From contig NZ_CP115757.1 in NCBI RefSeq assembly GCF_027912675.1, forward strand, positions 62,001 to 126,000: a stretch of 64,000 nt of DNA, in the 5' to 3' direction. How positions within the stretch are numbered: position 1 is the stretch's first letter; each line of letters starts with the position of its first letter. This DNA is from Paracoccus sp. SCSIO 75233 (lineage in GTDB: Bacteria; Pseudomonadota; Alphaproteobacteria; Rhodobacterales; Rhodobacteraceae). A model generated the notes under the pieces. That model was not told where the DNA came from and ran no database searches. It saw nothing but the letters and a program-made list of their open reading frames with translations. Made by a program: the position numbers and the translations under genes. Below are positions 61,071 through 64,000 of the stretch, in pieces.

Positions 61071-63212
61071 ATGTTTGATGAAGTGAAGAAATCGATCCAG
61101 TGGGGGCAGGAGACGCTTACGCTGGAAACGGGCAAGGTTGCGCGTCAGGCGGACGGCTCGGTCATCGCCACTCTGGGCGAGACGAGCGTCATGGCGAACG
61201 TCACCTTTGCCAAGGAACCGAAGCCGGGACAGGATTTTTTCCCGCTGACGGTCCATTATCAGGAGAAATATTACGCCGCCGGTAAGATCCCGGGCGGCTT
61301 CTTCAAGCGCGAGGCGCGCCCGACGGAGAAGGAGACGCTGACCGCGCGTCTGATCGACCGTCCCTGCCGTCCGCTGTTTGCGCCGGGCTTCAAGAACGAA
61401 GTTCTGGTGATGTGCACGGTGCTGAGCCACGATCTGGTCAACGATCCCGATATCGTCGCGATGATCGCGGCTTCGGCGGCGCTGACGATTTCGGGTGTGC
61501 CGTTCATGGGTCCGATTGGTGCGGCGCGCGTCGGCTTCTCCAACGGGGAATATGTGCTGAACCCCGAGGTTCAGGACATGGACAACCTGCGCGGCAATCC
61601 CGAACAGCGTCTGGATCTGGTCGTTGCCGGGACCAAGGACGCCGTGATGATGGTCGAATCGGAAGCTTACGAGCTGACCGAGGAAGAGATGCTGGGCGCC
61701 GTGAAATTCGGCCATGAGCAGATGCAGCCGGTCATCGATCTGATTATCGGTCTGGCAGAGGCGGCGGCGAAAGAGCCGTTCGACTTCCAGTCGCCGGATT
61801 ATTCCGCACTTTATACCCGCGTTCGTGAACTGGGCGAGGCCGATATGCGTGCGGCCTACGCGATCAAGGACAAGAGCGACCGTCAGGATGCCGTCTCTGC
61901 CGCCAAGGACAAGGTGCGTGAGGGCCTGTCCGAGGAAGAGCTGGAGGACCCGAACCTGGGTTCGGCCCTGAAGAAGCTGGAGTCGGGCATTCTGCGCGGC
62001 GACGTGATCGCAGGCGGTGCCCGGATCGACGGCCGCGACACCAAGACGGTGCGGCCGATCGATTGCGAAGTCGGCTTCCTGCCGCGGACCCACGGCTCGG
62101 CGCTGTTCACGCGGGGCGAGACGCAGGGTCTGGTCGTGACCACGCTGGGCACCGGCGATGACGAACAGATCATCGACGCGCTGCATGGCAATTTCCGGTC
62201 CAACTTCCTGCTGCATTACAACTTCCCGCCCTATTCGGTCGGCGAGGTTGGCCGCGTGGGTTCGCCCGGTCGTCGTGAAATCGGTCACGGCAAGCTGGCA
62301 TGGCGCGCGCTTCAGGCGGTTCTGCCGGCGGCGACGGATTTCCCCTATACGATCCGCGTCGTGTCGGAGATCACGGAATCGAACGGTTCCAGTTCGATGG
62401 CTTCGGTCTGCGGCGGCTCGCTGTCGATGATGGATGCGGGCGTGCCGCTGAAAGCCCCGGTCGCGGGTGTCGCCATGGGTCTGATCCTTGAGGATGATGG
62501 CAAATACGCCGTTCTGACCGATATTCTGGGCGACGAGGATCACCTCGGCGACATGGATTTCAAGGTCGCGGGCACCGAGAACGGCATCACCAGCCTCCAG
62601 ATGGACATCAAGGTCCAGGGCATCACGCCCGAGATCATGGAACAGGCGCTGGCGCAGGCCAAGGATGGCCGTCTGCATATTCTGGGCGAGATGGGCAAGG
62701 CTCTGACCGAAGGCCGCCGCGAGTTCTCGGAACACGCGCCGCGCATCGAGACGATGCAGATCCCGACCGACAAGATCCGCGAAGTGATCGGCTCGGGCGG
62801 CAAGGTGATCCGCGAGATCGTCGAGGTTTCGGGTGCCAAGGTCGACATCAATGACGATGGCATCATCAAGATCGCCTCGGCCAATGGTGAATCGATCAAG
62901 AAGGCTTATGAGATGATCCACTCGATCGTCGCCGAACCCGAGGAAGGCCAGATCTACACCGGCAAGGTGGTGAAGCTGGTCGATTTCGGTGCCTTCGTGA
63001 ACTTCTTCGGCAAGCGTGACGGGCTGGTCCATGTCAGCCAGATCGCGAACAAGCGTCTGGGCCATCCCTCCGACGTTCTGAAGGAAGGTCAGGAAGTAAA
63101 GGTCAAGCTTCTGGGCTTCGACGACCGTGGCAAGGTGCGCCTTGGCATGAAGATGGTCGATCAGGAGACCGGCGAGGAGATCACCGAGAATAAGGAGGAA
63201 GACGCCGAATAA
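61071..63212 (+). CDS. pnp: Polyribonucleotide nucleotidyltransferase (PNPase)
   Basis: A 713-residue PNPase of full length, the phosphorolytic 3'-5' exoribonuclease of mRNA turnover. Two RNase PH domains ([32 protein letters not shown], then [12 protein letters not shown]), a KH domain ([17 protein letters not shown]) and an S1 domain ([20 protein letters not shown]) follow in order. The ATG at 61071 has the site GAGAGGAAA. The 228-base leader contains GC-rich hairpins that may mediate autoregulation. rpsO is not adjacent (see 42981). Confidence 0.97.
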   Translation: MFDEVKKSIQWGQETLTLETGKVARQADGSVIATLGETSVMANVTFAKEPKPGQDFFPLTVHYQEKYYAAGKIPGGFFKREARPTEKETLTARLIDRPCRPLFAPGFKNEVLVMCTVLSHDLVNDPDIVAMIAASAALTISGVPFMGPIGAARVGFSNGEYVLNPEVQDMDNLRGNPEQRLDLVVAGTKDAVMMVESEAYELTEEEMLGAVKFGHEQMQPVIDLIIGLAEAAAKEPFDFQSPDYSALYTRVRELGEADMRAAYAIKDKSDRQDAVSAAKDKVREGLSEEELEDPNLGSALKKLESGILRGDVIAGGARIDGRDTKTVRPIDCEVGFLPRTHGSALFTRGETQGLVVTTLGTGDDEQIIDALHGNFRSNFLLHYNFPPYSVGEVGRVGSPGRREIGHGKLAWRALQAVLPAATDFPYTIRVVSEITESNGSSSMASVCGGSLSMMDAGVPLKAPVAGVAMGLILEDDGKYAVLTDILGDEDHLGDMDFKVAGTENGITSLQMDIKVQGITPEIMEQALAQAKDGRLHILGEMGKALTEGRREFSEHAPRIETMQIPTDKIREVIGSGGKVIREIVEVSGAKVDINDDGIIKIASANGESIKKAYEMIHSIVAEPEEGQIYTGKVVKLVDFGAFVNFFGKRDGLVHVSQIANKRLGHPSDVLKEGQEVKVKLLGFDDRGKVRLGMKMVDQETGEEITENKEEDAE

Positions 63213-63237
63213 TCGGCGCTTCCGTCTGATACTGCAG

Positions 63238-63268
63238 ACCGGCCCGGGAATATTCGGGCCGGTTTTTT
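63238..63268 (+). terminator. Intrinsic terminator of pnp
   Basis: ACCGGCCCG (63238-63246) pairs with CGGGCCGGT (63255-63263), loop of eight bases, followed by TTTTT. Confidence 0.95.
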
Positions 63269-63286
63269 CGATACGAGAAGAACGAC

Positions 63287-64000
63287 ATGGATAGCGACTG
63301 GCCGATTTTCGTCCTGACACTTGAGGGCGACGATCTGCGCCGCCAGGCACTTATCGACGCGCTGGATGCCGCCAATCTTGCGCATCGCCTGTTTTTCGGG
63401 GTCGATGGTCGCAATGGGCTGGCCGAGACCTACCAGCCCCTGATCGACCGCGCGGCGGCAACGCGGCGCATGGGGCGGGCCATGACGGATGGCGAATTCG
63501 CCTGCGCGCTGTCGCACCGTCTGATCTATGAAACCATTCTGTCCGAGGGTCTGGAAGGGGCCGTCATCCTTGAAGATGACGCGATTCCCGGCCCTGATTT
63601 TCCCGCCTTTCTGGCTGCGGGCTGTCATCGCTGCGCGCGGCTGGCGCTGCTGGATTATCGCTTTGGCCGCGCGCTGCCCTGGCAAAGACAGCGCCGCGCA
63701 CAATGGGACTTCTACCGCGCCGCACAGCGTCCGACGCTGGCCTCGGCCTATTCCGTGTCACGTCTTAGCGCGGCGGATCTGCTGGCGGCCAGCACGCCGG
63801 TCAGCTATGTCGCCGACTGGCCGACGGATCTGCATCAGCTGGGCGCAGAGCTGGTGGTGCCGAGGCCGGTCGAGCATAGACCGCCCGGCGCCGGTCCCTC
63901 GCATCTGGAGGCGCAGCGCAGCGTGGCGGATCACCAGACCAAGAATCCTCGCCGACATCTGAACCGCGCTTATTGGAAGAACTTTCTGAGGCGCAAGCTA
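63287..64000 (+). CDS. Glycosyltransferase family 25 protein (3' end outside window)
   Basis: An open frame of 238 codons reaching the window end without a stop. The N-terminal WPIFVLTLEGDDLRRQ, the motif DGEFACALSHRLIYE and the DxD-like VILEDDAIPGPDF match GT25, a family that adds sugars in lipooligosaccharide biosynthesis. The C-terminal part is basic. The stop and remaining residues lie past 64000. It starts 75 bases after the pnp stop but follows a strong terminator, so it has its own promoter. Confidence 0.82.
   Translation, partial: MDSDWPIFVLTLEGDDLRRQALIDALDAANLAHRLFFGVDGRNGLAETYQPLIDRAAATRRMGRAMTDGEFACALSHRLIYETILSEGLEGAVILEDDAIPGPDFPAFLAAGCHRCARLALLDYRFGRALPWQRQRRAQWDFYRAAQRPTLASAYSVSRLSAADLLAASTPVSYVADWPTDLHQLGAELVVPRPVEHRPPGAGPSHLEAQRSVADHQTKNPRRHLNRAYWKNFLRRKL

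Noticed and set aside
60936..63350. An 804-codon minus-strand open frame opposite pnp
   Set aside because: It is a shadow of the GC-rich pnp gene: no family character, rich in Arg/His/Leu, and pnp matches its family over its entire length. Similar long antisense frames at 17271-18809 and 40482-42197 were rejected for the same reason.

Overview
The window is a GC-rich chromosomal segment of an alphaproteobacterium. Gene content and protein sequences point to the Rhodobacterales, most likely a Paracoccus-like organism. The clues are maf-rng-yacG downstream of infA, paired short-chain-fatty-acid type regulators beside the methylcitrate and glyoxylate genes, a polyhydroxyalkanoate (PHA) cluster, and leuCD/leuB. 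The genus is an inference; no marker gene here settles it.

Layout. 1-2138: infA (3' end), maf, rng, yacG and tRNA-Phe(GAA). 2146-13509: an 11.3 kb integrated element inserted in the 3' end of tRNA-Phe, bounded by an exact 55-bp direct repeat (2091-2145 and 13455-13509). It carries a tyrosine integrase, an excisionase-like gene, regulators, a toxin-antitoxin pair, a Toprim (TopVI-A/Spo11-like) protein, a winged-helix protein, and a head/packaging block (large terminase, HNH nuclease, major capsid, prohead protease, adaptor, portal). It has no tail, lysis or recognisable small terminase genes. This is the gene content of a capsid-forming phage satellite (cf-PICI-like), and I regard it as the main discovery of the window. 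An open reading frame runs unbroken across the attP junction that would form on excision. It links int to the replication/packaging operon by GTGA and ATGA overlaps.

13648-18740: AraC regulator, SDR, GMC oxidoreductase and aldehyde dehydrogenase (alcohol/aldehyde oxidation). 18878-24788: DUF445 protein, PHA depolymerase, class II-like PHA synthase, acyl-CoA ligase and phasin. 25065-28931: membrane-linked gluconate-2-dehydrogenase-type complex (three-haem cytochrome c, FAD subunit, Tat-exported small subunit). 29228-32487: metE and divergent metR. 32466-38134: PrpR-like regulator, thioesterase, prpD, prpC, prpB (propionyl-CoA to pyruvate by the methylcitrate cycle). 38202-42614: transglycosylase, second PrpR/RamB-like regulator, isocitrate lyase and a small conserved-looking gene. 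42981-43946: rpsO and an RluE-type pseudouridine synthase. 44234-50053: leuC, leuD, a secreted phosphatase/nuclease-fold protein, leuB and a DMT permease. 50121: tRNA-Pro(CGG). 50457-57390: cyclic-nucleotide-domain/thioredoxin-reductase-like fusion, ZIP transporter, three small oxidoreductase/hydrolase genes with a divergent LysR regulator, and a CorA/ZntB transporter. 57696-64000: YdeI-like protein, putP, DoxX, pnp and a GT25 glycosyltransferase cut by the window end.

Besides the satellite, the best hidden signals are in non-coding DNA. Two 48-bp elements made of four GTGYAC blocks at exactly 11-bp spacing lie 17 kb apart in opposite orientation. Five 17-bp GTC-N11-GAC dyads spaced close to multiples of 11 bp lie at the end of the satellite winged-helix gene. 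Distinct operator-like repeats precede the two PrpR-like regulator/target pairs. All statements rest on reading the sequence alone; no database search was run.
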